Positions 53,403-61,570 of a stretch of DNA of 62,456 nt are shown piece after piece. The translations under genes were made by a program, and so were the position numbers. The stretch is from Deltaproteobacteria bacterium (GTDB lineage Bacteria; Myxococcota_A; Polyangia; Polyangiales; Ga0077539), in the NCBI GenBank assembly GCA_016218725.1, contig JACRDB010000094.1:1-62456 (forward strand), in the 5' to 3' direction. Each line of letters starts with the position of its first letter. Position 1 is the stretch's first letter. The notes below the pieces were generated by a model, which worked only from the letters and a program-made list of their open reading frames with translations, was not told the DNA's origin and did no database searches.

Positions 53403-53996
53403 TTACAGCTCCCAGAAGGCGCCGAGGTCGAGGTCCACGGCGTCGAACGGTTCCGCGCGCACGGGGTCGTTGCCCTCGTAGGTGTCCAGGAGCGTGTAGC
53501 GCTCGTTCTCCAGCTTGTAGACCTCCAGGGTCTTTAGCGTGGGCGAGACCAGCCAGACGTAACTCACCTTCTCCCGACGGTAGATCCGCATCTTCTTCCC
53601 GCGGTCGGTGGCTTCGGTGCGCTCCGAGAGCACCTCACAGACCCAGTCAGGCGCGAGGGTGAGGGCTGCTTCATCGGGGAGTGCGGGCATGCGCTCCCGG
53701 CGCCACCCCGCGAGGTCGGGGTCCACGATGTCGGGCCTTGGCCCCAGGTGCAGCTCGGGTTCGGGCAGGAGGACCCACCCTCCAGGTCCTCCTCGCGCGC
53801 GACGGAAGGGCGGGTCCAGCACCACCAAAACCGCCCCGGCCGCGTTGGCGTGAAGCGTGCGCGGCCTCGGCATCGTGAAGAGTTCTCCGTCGAGCACCTC
53901 CGCCACCAGGTGCTCGGGTGCGTCGAGGTAGCTCTGCACCACCTCGGGGCGGAGGTTCGGGAAGCGCGGATCCAACGCTGGGGCAGGTTCGCTCAC
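53403..53996 (-). CDS. Uma2-family PD-(D/E)XK endonuclease-like protein
   Basis: 197-aa Uma2 (DUF820) protein: LVAEVLDGELFTMPRPR, a middle segment with GPRPDIVDPDLAGW (metal Asp), and DWVCEVLSERTEATDRGKKMRIYRREKVSYVWLVSP (Glu and Lys of the nuclease core, quoted across the motif). Uma2 proteins are found in many copies in cyanobacteria and myxobacteria and are thought to be transposon- or restriction-related nucleases. GTG at 53996 gives MSEPAPALDP; an ATG at 54050 would reach into the right 47-bp repeat. The gap 53210-53402 shows nothing recognisable. Confidence 0.82.
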   Translation of the reverse strand: MSEPAPALDPRFPNLRPEVVQSYLDAPEHLVAEVLDGELFTMPRPRTLHANAAGAVLVVLDPPFRRARGGPGGWVLLPEPELHLGPRPDIVDPDLAGWRRERMPALPDEAALTLAPDWVCEVLSERTEATDRGKKMRIYRREKVSYVWLVSPTLKTLEVYKLENERYTLLDTYEGNDPVRAEPFDAVDLDLGAFWEL

Positions 53997-54051
53997 AGCC
54001 GCACTGTACCACCCCTGGAGAACCCGAACGCCCCCCGAGACAGACCTCATG

Positions 54052-54098
54052 GCTCCCGCGGCGCGATGTCACAGCCCCGCCCGGTCCGGCGATCTCCC
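54052..54098. repeat. 47-bp direct repeat, right copy
   Basis: Second copy of the 51409-51455 repeat (44/47 identical, same orientation). It ends three bases before the Shine-Dalgarno (ggagg at 54102) of the cysteine-rich lipoprotein gene, so it forms that gene's immediate leader or promoter region, and sits just upstream of the divergent Uma2 gene. Confidence 0.65.
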
Positions 54099-54111
54099 AC
54101 CGGAGGCGACG

Positions 54112-54969
54112 ATGATTCTGAAGACGCTGTTGGCTCTTACGCTCGTGGTCGGGGTGGGCTGCGGGCCCGCGACCGGGTCCTGGCCGAGTGCCGAAGACGA
54201 CGCCGCGCCATCGGACGCCGGGGGTGCGCCCGAGGGGTCGGCGTCGCCGGACGGCGCTGCGGAGGTCGCCGTGGACGCCTCGGTGGCCGCGGACGCGCCC
54301 GAGGACGCTGCGACGGACGAGGCCAGGGACGGCTCCGCGGGGGTGACCTACGGCCTCTGCGGCCCGACGGCGCACCGGTGCGTCTGCGCGTGCGCCACGC
54401 GGGACCTCTCCTGCGCGTTCACCTGCGCGCGCGGCGACGAGGCTTGCGGCGACTGCATCGAGGAGGCGCTGCCGGTGTGCTGCTCGGGGGAGTACGCGAA
54501 CTTCCAGCGCTGCGTGGCCGCGGCGAGGGCGCCTTCGGACGCAGGTCCGGCGTGTACGACCAACGAGTGTGTGGCCTCGCGGTGCGCCCTGGAGGTGCGG
54601 GCGGTGAACCTCTGCGGCCAGCGGGTGCTCACGGTCGGCGGCGACGCGGCGTGCCTCGGCGCGCTGACGCGCTGCGCGGGTACCGCGCGCTGCGCGGCGC
54701 CTGCGGACGCCGGTCCACCACCGGACGCGGCGCCGCCGGGGTGCACGCTGATGTGCTCCTGGGGCGACGGCCTCCTGGCGGGCCTCTCCTGCGGGACCAG
54801 CAGCCGGAGCTGCATGTACGGGTACAACGGCGTGGGTCAGGTGAGCAGCGTACGGTGCACGTACAGCAACGGCCGGAGCTTCTCCTGCGCGATCCAGTAC
54901 AACGGGTTGGGGCAGGCGCGCGGGACCTGCAGCGGTGAGGGCGGCTCCTGCGCCTTCCAGGAGCGGTGA
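54112..54969 (+). CDS. Cysteine-rich lipoprotein, unknown function
   Basis: 285-aa exported protein (MILKTLLALTLVVGVGC, lipobox-like) with a long Asp/Ala/Glu spacer (residues 25-78), a cysteine cluster (CGPTAHRCVCACATRDLSCAFTC in part; GDEACGDCIEEALPVCC), a second cluster around 145-195, and a Gly/Ser/Tyr-rich C-terminal region with paired repeats MYGYNGVGQVSSVRC and IQYNGLGQARGTC. Probably surface exposed. Good Shine-Dalgarno cggagg eight bases upstream; its leader is the right copy of the 47-bp repeat. Converges on the operon that starts at 61373. Confidence 0.7.
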   Translation: MILKTLLALTLVVGVGCGPATGSWPSAEDDAAPSDAGGAPEGSASPDGAAEVAVDASVAADAPEDAATDEARDGSAGVTYGLCGPTAHRCVCACATRDLSCAFTCARGDEACGDCIEEALPVCCSGEYANFQRCVAAARAPSDAGPACTTNECVASRCALEVRAVNLCGQRVLTVGGDAACLGALTRCAGTARCAAPADAGPPPDAAPPGCTLMCSWGDGLLAGLSCGTSSRSCMYGYNGVGQVSSVRCTYSNGRSFSCAIQYNGLGQARGTCSGEGGSCAFQER

Positions 54970-54985
54970 TGCGCGGGCGAGGGCG

Positions 54986-56182
54986 CTACAGACAGCCCGG
55001 GGGTGAGGCCGGGCACCCGTGAGGCGTAGGCTCGCAGCGGGGGGCCGGCGGGGAGGGGTCCGTCGTCGCGGTGACCCGATAACGGATCGTCCCCGTCGCT
55101 CCCGCGGCGATCGCTGGGGGATCCTGGTGGAGCCACTGGGAGAAGTTGTCCTGGGTCGGGTCCGTGGTGCCGTCGAAGCGAGCCCGAAGCACCAGCGGGG
55201 TCGAGAACGGCGCTTCTTCCATGCGTATCCGAAGGGAGGGCGTATCTCCGTTGGGGCAGCCTTCATTCTCGGTGTGGAGCGCCTCCATTTCCACCGGAGG
55301 TCGACCGAGGACCGGCAGGGACGGAGGGATCAGCGCCCCCTTGTCGGACGGCCGCAGGCACACCTGGACCGGGACCCCCGACGCGGTGTACCGCAGCGAG
55401 TCCACGTCGTGGCACCTGCTGCTGATGTACATCGCCGACACCTGCACCAGCCGGAACGACTGCTGCTCGCCCGTCCTGGCCGGGTCCGGGGCGATGTCCC
55501 TGGTGCTTCGGTACGTTGTCGTGACGGTGACCACCCCGGAGCTCGCCGTGGGCTCGTGGAGCTCCATGGTCCAGTCGGCGTCCAGGAGCTCGTTGAGCCA
55601 CACCTGACCGGGCCTGCGCACCGGAGGGATGCACGAGCCCCGCGCCGAGAGCCTGAGGCGCAGCGACCCGGTGCCGTCGGGCCGAAGGCCGCTGGTGTCG
55701 ATGTCCACGGTGTTGAGCTGAGGGCTGGAGTACAGGAGCCCGCCGGCATAGACCGCGGGACCGAGGATGACGCTCGCGCCGAAGGGCAGCGCGGGGCTGG
55801 GATCGGCGCCGACCTTGAGCCTGAAATACCCTGAGGAATACAGCACATACACCTGCGGGAACCCCGATGATCCCTCGTCCCTGTTGGAGAACGCGAGGAG
55901 CCGGGTGTCGGCCCCGGGGACCGCTCGCCCATTCAACGAGACCACGAAGGGGCGCTCGGGGATCGTCGCGGGCAGCGCGGTGACAACCCAGTTGCCGTTG
56001 TTGAAGAGCTCCACGGGAGAAGCGATCGCGACGGCGCTACAGGCGCAGGCTCCCGCGGCGCAGCTTGCGTCCGGCGCGGGCCTCGCCGCGTCGGAGCGGT
56101 CTCCCTCCCACCGCCGCAAGGGCACGCACGCCAACCCCGACACGAAGAGGTAACGGATCGCCAGGGAGGGCCTTCGGTTCAT
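54986..56182 (-). CDS. Exported protein (possible lipoprotein) of the sigma/Lon-like operon
   Basis: 398-aa protein with a leader MNRRPSLAIRYLFVSGLAC; the Cys is in a non-canonical lipobox. The mature region is beta-rich (ELFNNGNWVVTALPATIPERPFVVSLNG, VYVLYSSGYFRLKVG, GLLYSSPQLNTVDIDTSG in parts) with six to eight cysteines and no family recognised. It follows the TPR/PEGA-like gene by ten bases, so it is probably the last gene of the operon. ATG at 56182 is preferred over 56218 because it begins the signal peptide. Function unknown; an envelope sensor or target is suggested by context only. Confidence 0.68.
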   Translation of the reverse strand: MNRRPSLAIRYLFVSGLACVPLRRWEGDRSDAARPAPDASCAAGACACSAVAIASPVELFNNGNWVVTALPATIPERPFVVSLNGRAVPGADTRLLAFSNRDEGSSGFPQVYVLYSSGYFRLKVGADPSPALPFGASVILGPAVYAGGLLYSSPQLNTVDIDTSGLRPDGTGSLRLRLSARGSCIPPVRRPGQVWLNELLDADWTMELHEPTASSGVVTVTTTYRSTRDIAPDPARTGEQQSFRLVQVSAMYISSRCHDVDSLRYTASGVPVQVCLRPSDKGALIPPSLPVLGRPPVEMEALHTENEGCPNGDTPSLRIRMEEAPFSTPLVLRARFDGTTDPTQDNFSQWLHQDPPAIAAGATGTIRYRVTATTDPSPPAPRCEPTPHGCPASPPGCL

Positions 56183-56192
56183 GACAACTCGC

Positions 56193-57161
56193 TCAGAAGG
56201 TAGCGGCGCAGGCGACACCCACGTCCCCAGGTCCCGGGGCGCAGGTCAAGGCCGCCGTGCCGCGGTGCGCGGGACCTCGACGCCACCGCAGCAACTGCCA
56301 TACCCCAGCGGCCAACAACCCACCGCCCACGACGCCGGTCGCGATGAGCACCGAATCCGCCGTGTCCACCCTGGTGTTCCAGGCCCGACAGCCCTCCGAC
56401 GGCGCCGGGTCGCCTACGCCGAAGCACTCCGCGTTGAAGGCCAGCGCGGTGCCGTCCCGGATGCCCCAGGTGACCAGCGCCGTCAGGCCCACTGCCCCGA
56501 TGCCCGCGGCGGTCACCCACAGGAGCACTGGCACGCGACGAGGAAGGTCTGTAGGTGGGATCGGCGGCGGCGGCGGCGGCGGAAGGTCAATCGTCTCGCG
56601 CGTCAGGCGTCCGCTGCCTTCCGAGAGAGGGTACACCGTCACCTGATGGACCTCCGAGTCGTCTCCGCGGCTGACTCGCACCGCGACCCGTCCCGCGGGG
56701 ACGATGAGCATGGTACAGACACGGTGGTCCTGGCGACCCTCCGGCGACGTCGTGGGCAGCGCCGTCTCGGTGGCGCCGACCTGGACGCTGGCGCCGGGCC
56801 GATTGCTGCACACCTCCAGGCGACCCACATGGTGACCGACGTCGCGGAGGTGACCCTGGAGGTCTCCGGGCCACGACCGCACCCACTGGTCTGAACGGGC
56901 CAGCGCGGACTCCAGGTTCCGGTACGCCTCCACCCACCGGCCCAGCGCCTCGGCCGCCAGGCCGCGCAAAGCGATCACGCAGGGCGCTCTCTCATCGAGG
57001 CCCTGGGCGAGCGCCATGGCCTCCGCATCCCGATGGCTCCGCAGCGCGTCGTAGGCGACGGCAAAGGAAGGTTGATCGCAGACTGCGGCGTCCTGAGCCG
57101 TCGCGGCGGAAGCGCTGGTGAGCAAAGCCGCCCCGCAAGCGAGGACCGTTGGAGCTCTCAC
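56193..57161 (-). CDS. Exported helical-repeat/PEGA-like membrane protein
   Basis: 322-aa protein: signal peptide (MRAPTVLACGAALLTSASAATAQ), a helical section with TPR-like pacing (FAVAYDALRSHRDAEAMALAQGLDE, LRGLAAEALGRWVEAYRNLESAL), a PEGA-like strand region (VCSNRPGASVQVGATETALPT), a polyproline stretch, and two hydrophobic helices in the last 110 residues (PVLLWVTAAGIGAVGLTALV, VLIATGVVGGGLLAAGVW). This architecture is common in myxobacterial envelope proteins that accompany kinases or sigma factors. The GTG start overlaps the upstream stop (GTGA). Confidence 0.7.
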   Translation of the reverse strand: MRAPTVLACGAALLTSASAATAQDAAVCDQPSFAVAYDALRSHRDAEAMALAQGLDERAPCVIALRGLAAEALGRWVEAYRNLESALARSDQWVRSWPGDLQGHLRDVGHHVGRLEVCSNRPGASVQVGATETALPTTSPEGRQDHRVCTMLIVPAGRVAVRVSRGDDSEVHQVTVYPLSEGSGRLTRETIDLPPPPPPPIPPTDLPRRVPVLLWVTAAGIGAVGLTALVTWGIRDGTALAFNAECFGVGDPAPSEGCRAWNTRVDTADSVLIATGVVGGGLLAAGVWQLLRWRRGPAHRGTAALTCAPGPGDVGVACAATF

Positions 57162-57628
57162 GGGCCCCCTCCGGCCGCGGGCAACGGAGGCAGCACGCGC
57201 GTGGAGTTGGTCATGGGCTCCTCCGGCGGGGTGCCTGGGGCAGGCTCCGTGGGGGGCGGACGGGCCTCGCTCGGCCCGAGGACCGCCGGAGCCTGCGCGA
57301 CGGGAACACGCGGCGCGGCGGGCGCCTGGGTAGGGATGGTCCGCGGGCTCACCTTGGAGCCATTTCCCCCACGCAGGGGCGGGGCCACGGCGTCGCCCTG
57401 CTGCCGAGGCGCCGCCGGGACTTCAGCGCGCGCCTCTACGGTGTGGATCGGCGCGACGTCGACGATCCTCGTGGACACGATGACTCCCGGAGCCGGTGAG
57501 TCGACACGTCCCCAGAGCCCGAGCCACAAGCCCAACCAGACCCCCACCCCAAGGAGGAGCACCGCGAGCAGGGCGAGCACCAGGACCCGCTCCCAGCGCA
57601 GGCTCCCGGGTGCGTGCCGGCCGTTCAC
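57158..57628 (-). CDS. Small single-pass membrane protein with Pro-rich outside
   Basis: 156-aa protein: short basic start, a membrane helix at about residues 14-36 (VLVLALLAVLLLGVGVWLGLW), then a Pro/Ala/Thr-rich extracytoplasmic tail without cysteines. GTG start and TGA stop both overlap neighbours by 4 nt, which is the main evidence that this low-complexity frame is real. It may be an accessory subunit of the membrane signalling complex. Confidence 0.6.
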   Translation of the reverse strand: MNGRHAPGSLRWERVLVLALLAVLLLGVGVWLGLWLGLWGRVDSPAPGVIVSTRIVDVAPIHTVEARAEVPAAPRQQGDAVAPPLRGGNGSKVSPRTIPTQAPAAPRVPVAQAPAVLGPSEARPPPTEPAPGTPPEEPMTNSTRVLPPLPAAGGGP

Positions 57629-60531
57629 GGCGCGCGCCCCGCAGCGCCCAGGGGGTGCCTCGCGAGCAGCACGCTGCCTGCCGGGAGCGCCATGGAGCCG
57701 AACTGCCCGGCGTCCACGCGACCGCGAACGACCTGCTCGCCAGCGACCGTGAGCCGGACAAGCCGCACCGCCACGATGCCCCCACAACGACGAAGGCCGG
57801 GCATCGTCCACCGATTCCCGGTGAGCGTCGCCGGCGGATCCTGGGGGTACAGCGCCCCGAAGCGATCCTCGAGGAACGCCCGCACCACCGCGCCGGGAGC
57901 GAGGGTGTGGGTGCCCTCGACCGAGAGTCGTGTGCACGGCCCGTCGCGGCCCAGCGAGGTCACCCGCGTGACCGTAAACGTCGCCCCAGGCTGCGCCACG
58001 AGCGTCGACGGGTCCGTGGACGACGGGGGCTCGGCGGTCACGCACACATGTATGGCGCTGTGGTTATCATACGCGCACCCCAGGGTGCCATAGCGATCAC
58101 AGCCGTCATCCGCGTTCTCGTTGGCAGCGAGGACGAGCTCCCCGCCGCAGGTGCTCGTGTGTGCTGCGTCGTCGCCAAGCCCGAACCAGGCATTGGGACA
58201 ACCCGTCGTCGCGCCGATGAGGGCACCGAAGGGGTGTCCCGCGACACGGCTCACGAACTCGCCCTCGCGCACCGGGAAGGGCGAGTCCGCTGCGCGGCCG
58301 GTCGGACCGTCGGCCGGCGGCCCCGCCTGGAGGGACCACGCGTCCCCCGGCCGCGGCGCCGCCCGAAAGCGCTGTCCGGCGGCGACGCGCACGCCCGTGG
58401 GGCAGCTCCGGGCGCGCGCGGCCACGCGAACCGGCACGCCCCGCGGGCACCAGTCCCGGGCCTCGTCGGCGGTGAGCACCGCGCAGGTGTCGGCGGCCTC
58501 GGCGGGTGGTGGGAGCGCGGGGGCGGCGTCGACGACCGGTCGCGGCGTGGGGCCGTCGCCCCGGAGGGCGAGGGCCGCCGCGGCGCCGAGGGCCGCGAGC
58601 GCCCCTACGATGAGCGCCACCCAGCGGAGCGAGACGGCGCGCGGAGCGGGAGGTGCGTCCGACGCTTGCGCCGTGGGGGTGACGGGCTGCGGTGCGCCAG
58701 CAGGCGCAGCGGGCGTCGGGGGCGTGGGGCGGACGCCGCCCGGCGTGCGGTCGCGGATGGCGTCGCAGAGCGTCGTGTACAGGTCACCGTAGAGGAAGCG
58801 CTCCGCCTCGTCGAGGCTCCCGATGGGGACGATGGTCACCAGCGAGCCGGGGATGTCATGGAAGCTGATCGCGCGACCCTCGGTCTCCGTCGCGACGCCG
58901 AGGTCCCTGTACGGATGTGCCCTGGCGAGCAGGCTCAGCTCCGTTGGGAGCTTCGCGTGGCTGCCGACATCCAGGGTGTTCTGTCGTGGGATGAGCAGCA
59001 ACGCGCGGCGGGATGGGAGGGCCGAGAGGCGATGGAACAGCGCGTCGAGCTTGGCCGCCAGCCCGTCAATGGCGTCGACCCTGAACGCTCCATCGCACTT
59101 CGAGAGGATCCCTGTAGCGAAGACCCCCTCGACGGCGGCCGCAAACCTCGGGTCGATGTGGTTCACCCCCGGGAGGGGCGCCTCGCAGACAGCGATCGCC
59201 GCCCGGTGGTGAAGCGCGAACGCCAGACCGATGGAGGTCCCATACACCTGCAAGGGTCGATGTCCGGCCCCGCCATGATAGATCCAATGGAGTAGGGTGT
59301 AACCCTCCGGGAGAAAGGATGTCCCCAGCGTACGGCGCGTCTCTCCAAGCTCGGGAGGGTGGTCGCCGCCACGCGCCGTCGGGTCGAACTGGAGCCCCAC
59401 CCGGAAGGAGGTGCCCTCGACCAGCAGCCCTCCCCTCGCGCCCTCGACGACGGTAAGGTAATCGAACCACACCCTGAGGTCCGTGGCGCCTCTGGCGACC
59501 TCGAGCCGCTCCCGGAGGGCGCCGCCAAGCACGGATAGCTCCAGGAGCGCCGAGAACACCGCCCCGGGGAGCGCGCGGACGGCAGGGCGGTCCTCGGCCA
59601 GGCGCCACAGGTGCTGCCGGAGCATCAACGCTGCGGTGGGCGGCGGGTCCTCCAAGAGCACCGAAGCCTTCACAAAATCAACCCAGCGGTTCGCCTCGGC
59701 GCAAGCGACCGCGGAGAGCACCGAAGGGGTGACGTTCGTTGGCGCGAGGGGGAATTTCGTTGTCCCGAGGACGAGGTGCCACCCTGTCTCGGGGAGCACC
59801 ACGGCCTCGATGTCGCCGCCGGCCTCGAACCACCGTGACGAATGCAGCTCCGCCAGCGACTGCGGGATCAGCGACTGGAGCCTCGAGAGCGCCACCGGGT
59901 GGAGCTCGAAGGAGGCATCGCCGTGGCGCAGGGCCACACCCTGCGCGGAGCGCCCTGGCGCCTCGAGCCGGAGGAAATACAAGACCTGGAGCTTGTGCCT
60001 GACCAGGACCAGCCAGAGGGTGATGGCGTCCTCGGGCAGCTCCAGCAGGCACTGCGCGTGGACCCCGGAGGCCAGGGTGCTCGGCCCGGCAGTCTGCGCG
60101 GAGACGGTGATTGCGTCCCCGTTACCACCGCGACCAGGCTGCGCCCAACCGGGGAGCCCAGGCCGCGGGGCGCGGCGCCCACCCCAGGTATCGCGCCCGG
60201 GTGCGCCGACCCGCGCCCAGCCGGGCAGCACGGGCGCGGCGTCCGGACCCTTCGCGGCGCGGGTATCCAGCGCGCTCCACTCCCCAGACACCCGGACTTC
60301 GTTTGCGCGGGGTCCGGCGACCCCCACCGCCGACGCGAGCTGAGCGAGGACCACGTCCGACCCGTAGAGCGTCGGGACTTCGTCATTCAGCTCGTCCGCC
60401 GAGCAGACCTCACACGAGGCCAGGTGCTCCTCGACCGCGCCACGCAGTGAAGCGTCGAGCACCTCACCGTCCGCGAGGCGCTCGATCGCCGACTGTGCCT
60501 CCTCGCAGCGGAGATTTCGCTCGGCCCTCAT
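57625..60531 (-). CDS. Anti-sigma-like zinc-finger protein with Lon-type protease-like domain
   Basis: 968-aa modular protein. Residues 9-43 resemble an anti-sigma zinc finger (C9, H36, C40, C43: HLASCEVC). A soluble region of unknown fold spans 150-410. Residues 410-590 match the Lon (S16) proteolytic domain: GTSIGLAFAL with S433 for the GPSAG serine, FATGILSK, VDAIDGLAAKLDAL with K494 for the GGLKEK lysine, RALLLIPRQNTLDV, and IVPIGSLDEAERF. A membrane helix lies at 634-656, and a cysteine-rich outer domain at 680-968. Ser-Lys spacing is 61 rather than the 43 of E. coli Lon, implying an insertion. ATG overlaps the sigma-like stop (ATGA) with a strong GGAGGAG. Likely sigma regulator with built-in proteolysis; activity unproven. 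Confidence 0.78.
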   Translation of the reverse strand: MRAERNLRCEEAQSAIERLADGEVLDASLRGAVEEHLASCEVCSADELNDEVPTLYGSDVVLAQLASAVGVAGPRANEVRVSGEWSALDTRAAKGPDAAPVLPGWARVGAPGRDTWGGRRAPRPGLPGWAQPGRGGNGDAITVSAQTAGPSTLASGVHAQCLLELPEDAITLWLVLVRHKLQVLYFLRLEAPGRSAQGVALRHGDASFELHPVALSRLQSLIPQSLAELHSSRWFEAGGDIEAVVLPETGWHLVLGTTKFPLAPTNVTPSVLSAVACAEANRWVDFVKASVLLEDPPPTAALMLRQHLWRLAEDRPAVRALPGAVFSALLELSVLGGALRERLEVARGATDLRVWFDYLTVVEGARGGLLVEGTSFRVGLQFDPTARGGDHPPELGETRRTLGTSFLPEGYTLLHWIYHGGAGHRPLQVYGTSIGLAFALHHRAAIAVCEAPLPGVNHIDPRFAAAVEGVFATGILSKCDGAFRVDAIDGLAAKLDALFHRLSALPSRRALLLIPRQNTLDVGSHAKLPTELSLLARAHPYRDLGVATETEGRAISFHDIPGSLVTIVPIGSLDEAERFLYGDLYTTLCDAIRDRTPGGVRPTPPTPAAPAGAPQPVTPTAQASDAPPAPRAVSLRWVALIVGALAALGAAAALALRGDGPTPRPVVDAAPALPPPAEAADTCAVLTADEARDWCPRGVPVRVAARARSCPTGVRVAAGQRFRAAPRPGDAWSLQAGPPADGPTGRAADSPFPVREGEFVSRVAGHPFGALIGATTGCPNAWFGLGDDAAHTSTCGGELVLAANENADDGCDRYGTLGCAYDNHSAIHVCVTAEPPSSTDPSTLVAQPGATFTVTRVTSLGRDGPCTRLSVEGTHTLAPGAVVRAFLEDRFGALYPQDPPATLTGNRWTMPGLRRCGGIVAVRLVRLTVAGEQVVRGRVDAGQFGSMALPAGSVLLARHPLGAAGRAP

Positions 60532-61373
60532 GGCTCCTCCGGGTCTCGTAGAAAGTCTGCAAGAGCGTCACGGAACCTACCATACCTCTCGGCGCGAAGC
60601 AGCTCGTACGCCCTGCTCGATCGCTTCCTCGCCCTCGCCTGGTCCGCGTCGCTGAGGGTCATCCCCAACCGCTCTGCGATGTAGGGACCTCGCTCTTCCT
60701 CCGGGGTCGCCGAGACCCACGGCTCCAGACCGAAGGCCCACGCGACGTCGCCGAGGAGATAGAGGCTCTGTTCATCGCCGTAGCGTTGCCAGAGATCGTC
60801 CAGGAGCTTGACAGCGTCTACAGCGAAGACCTGGGCTAGGAGCGGGTACATCTCACGAACCGTCTCCGCCAGCGCAAGGAGCACCTCCGCGGCGCCTGCC
60901 AGCCTCACCCGGCGTCCGACCCAGGGGTTGGAAATGCCGGGAGAGTCCTCGATGCTACCCATCCGTCGGCGCCTCTCACTCCTTACCTCGTCGGACAGCC
61001 GCCGCCTCGCCACGGCGAACAGGAGCCCCTCGACCGCGTTCTCCGAGAGCACCTCGATGCGAAAGAGCACCACGGGGCTCTGGGCGGCAGCCCGCTGGAT
61101 GGAGTTCCCGACGAGGTCGTCCGCGCGATCAGCCAGATCCCTGGGAACCCTCCGGCGGAGCTGCTCCCACCGCTCAGTGCGGAGCCAGACCGCCGCGGCG
61201 AGCTCGATGTCCGCGTCGGCGGACCCGCCTTCCGAGACGACGAGATAGGGATGTCGGTACTCCAGTGGAGGGACCACGGCGCTACCAGCTCCCCGTACCA
61301 CGGACACCAGTCGCGGCACCAACCCTGGTGGGGGCGGCGGAGCTTCCTGACTCTCTGCGGGCTGCGGAACCAT
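60528..61373 (-). CDS. Divergent ECF-like sigma factor
   Basis: 281-aa protein. Residues 84-137 resemble sigma region 2 (ADRADDLVGNSIQRAAA, FRIEVLSENAVEGLLFAVARRRLSDEVRSERRRR in parts; compare the usual GWLFRIARNRAIDELRRRRR), and 230-265 resembles a region-4 HTH (IAERLGMTLSDADQARARKRSSRAYELL in part). The N-terminal 80 residues (polyproline, then a strand/helix section) and the 90 residues between the regions are not found in ordinary ECF sigmas. ATG at 61373 has Shine-Dalgarno agaggagg five bases upstream. Its partner, overlapped by 4 nt, is the zinc-finger/Lon-like protein, the normal sigma/anti-sigma order. Confidence 0.68.
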   Translation of the reverse strand: MVPQPAESQEAPPPPPGLVPRLVSVVRGAGSAVVPPLEYRHPYLVVSEGGSADADIELAAAVWLRTERWEQLRRRVPRDLADRADDLVGNSIQRAAAQSPVVLFRIEVLSENAVEGLLFAVARRRLSDEVRSERRRRMGSIEDSPGISNPWVGRRVRLAGAAEVLLALAETVREMYPLLAQVFAVDAVKLLDDLWQRYGDEQSLYLLGDVAWAFGLEPWVSATPEEERGPYIAERLGMTLSDADQARARKRSSRAYELLRAERYGRFRDALADFLRDPEEP

Positions 61374-61430
61374 GGAGCCTCCTCTCTGCGATGGTCGCCC
61401 CAGCCCCGCGGAGTGTGACAGGTGCGTGGA

Positions 61431-61470
61431 GAAAATTGTAACCACACGAAATTATTGTATTTTTTGGTGC
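61431..61470. promoter_or_regulatory. AT-rich promoter-like segment between divergent genes
   Basis: About 40 bp with long A/T runs (gaaaattgta, attattgtat, tttttt) in otherwise strongly GC-rich DNA, midway in the 197-bp gap between the sigma-like gene and the LON-domain gene. On the minus strand TACAAT occurs twice as a possible -10 and ggaac lies upstream. It is probably the regulatory centre of the divergent pair. No other element seen in 61374-61570. Confidence 0.45.
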
Positions 61471-61570
61471 GTTCCAGCGCTCCGGGCATGGTCGGCCCTG
61501 GGTCGCCACCCGCGCTTCCAGCGTAACGCCGTGGTCGGCGCTGACCCCTAGATTGCGCTACGCTCAAGCG

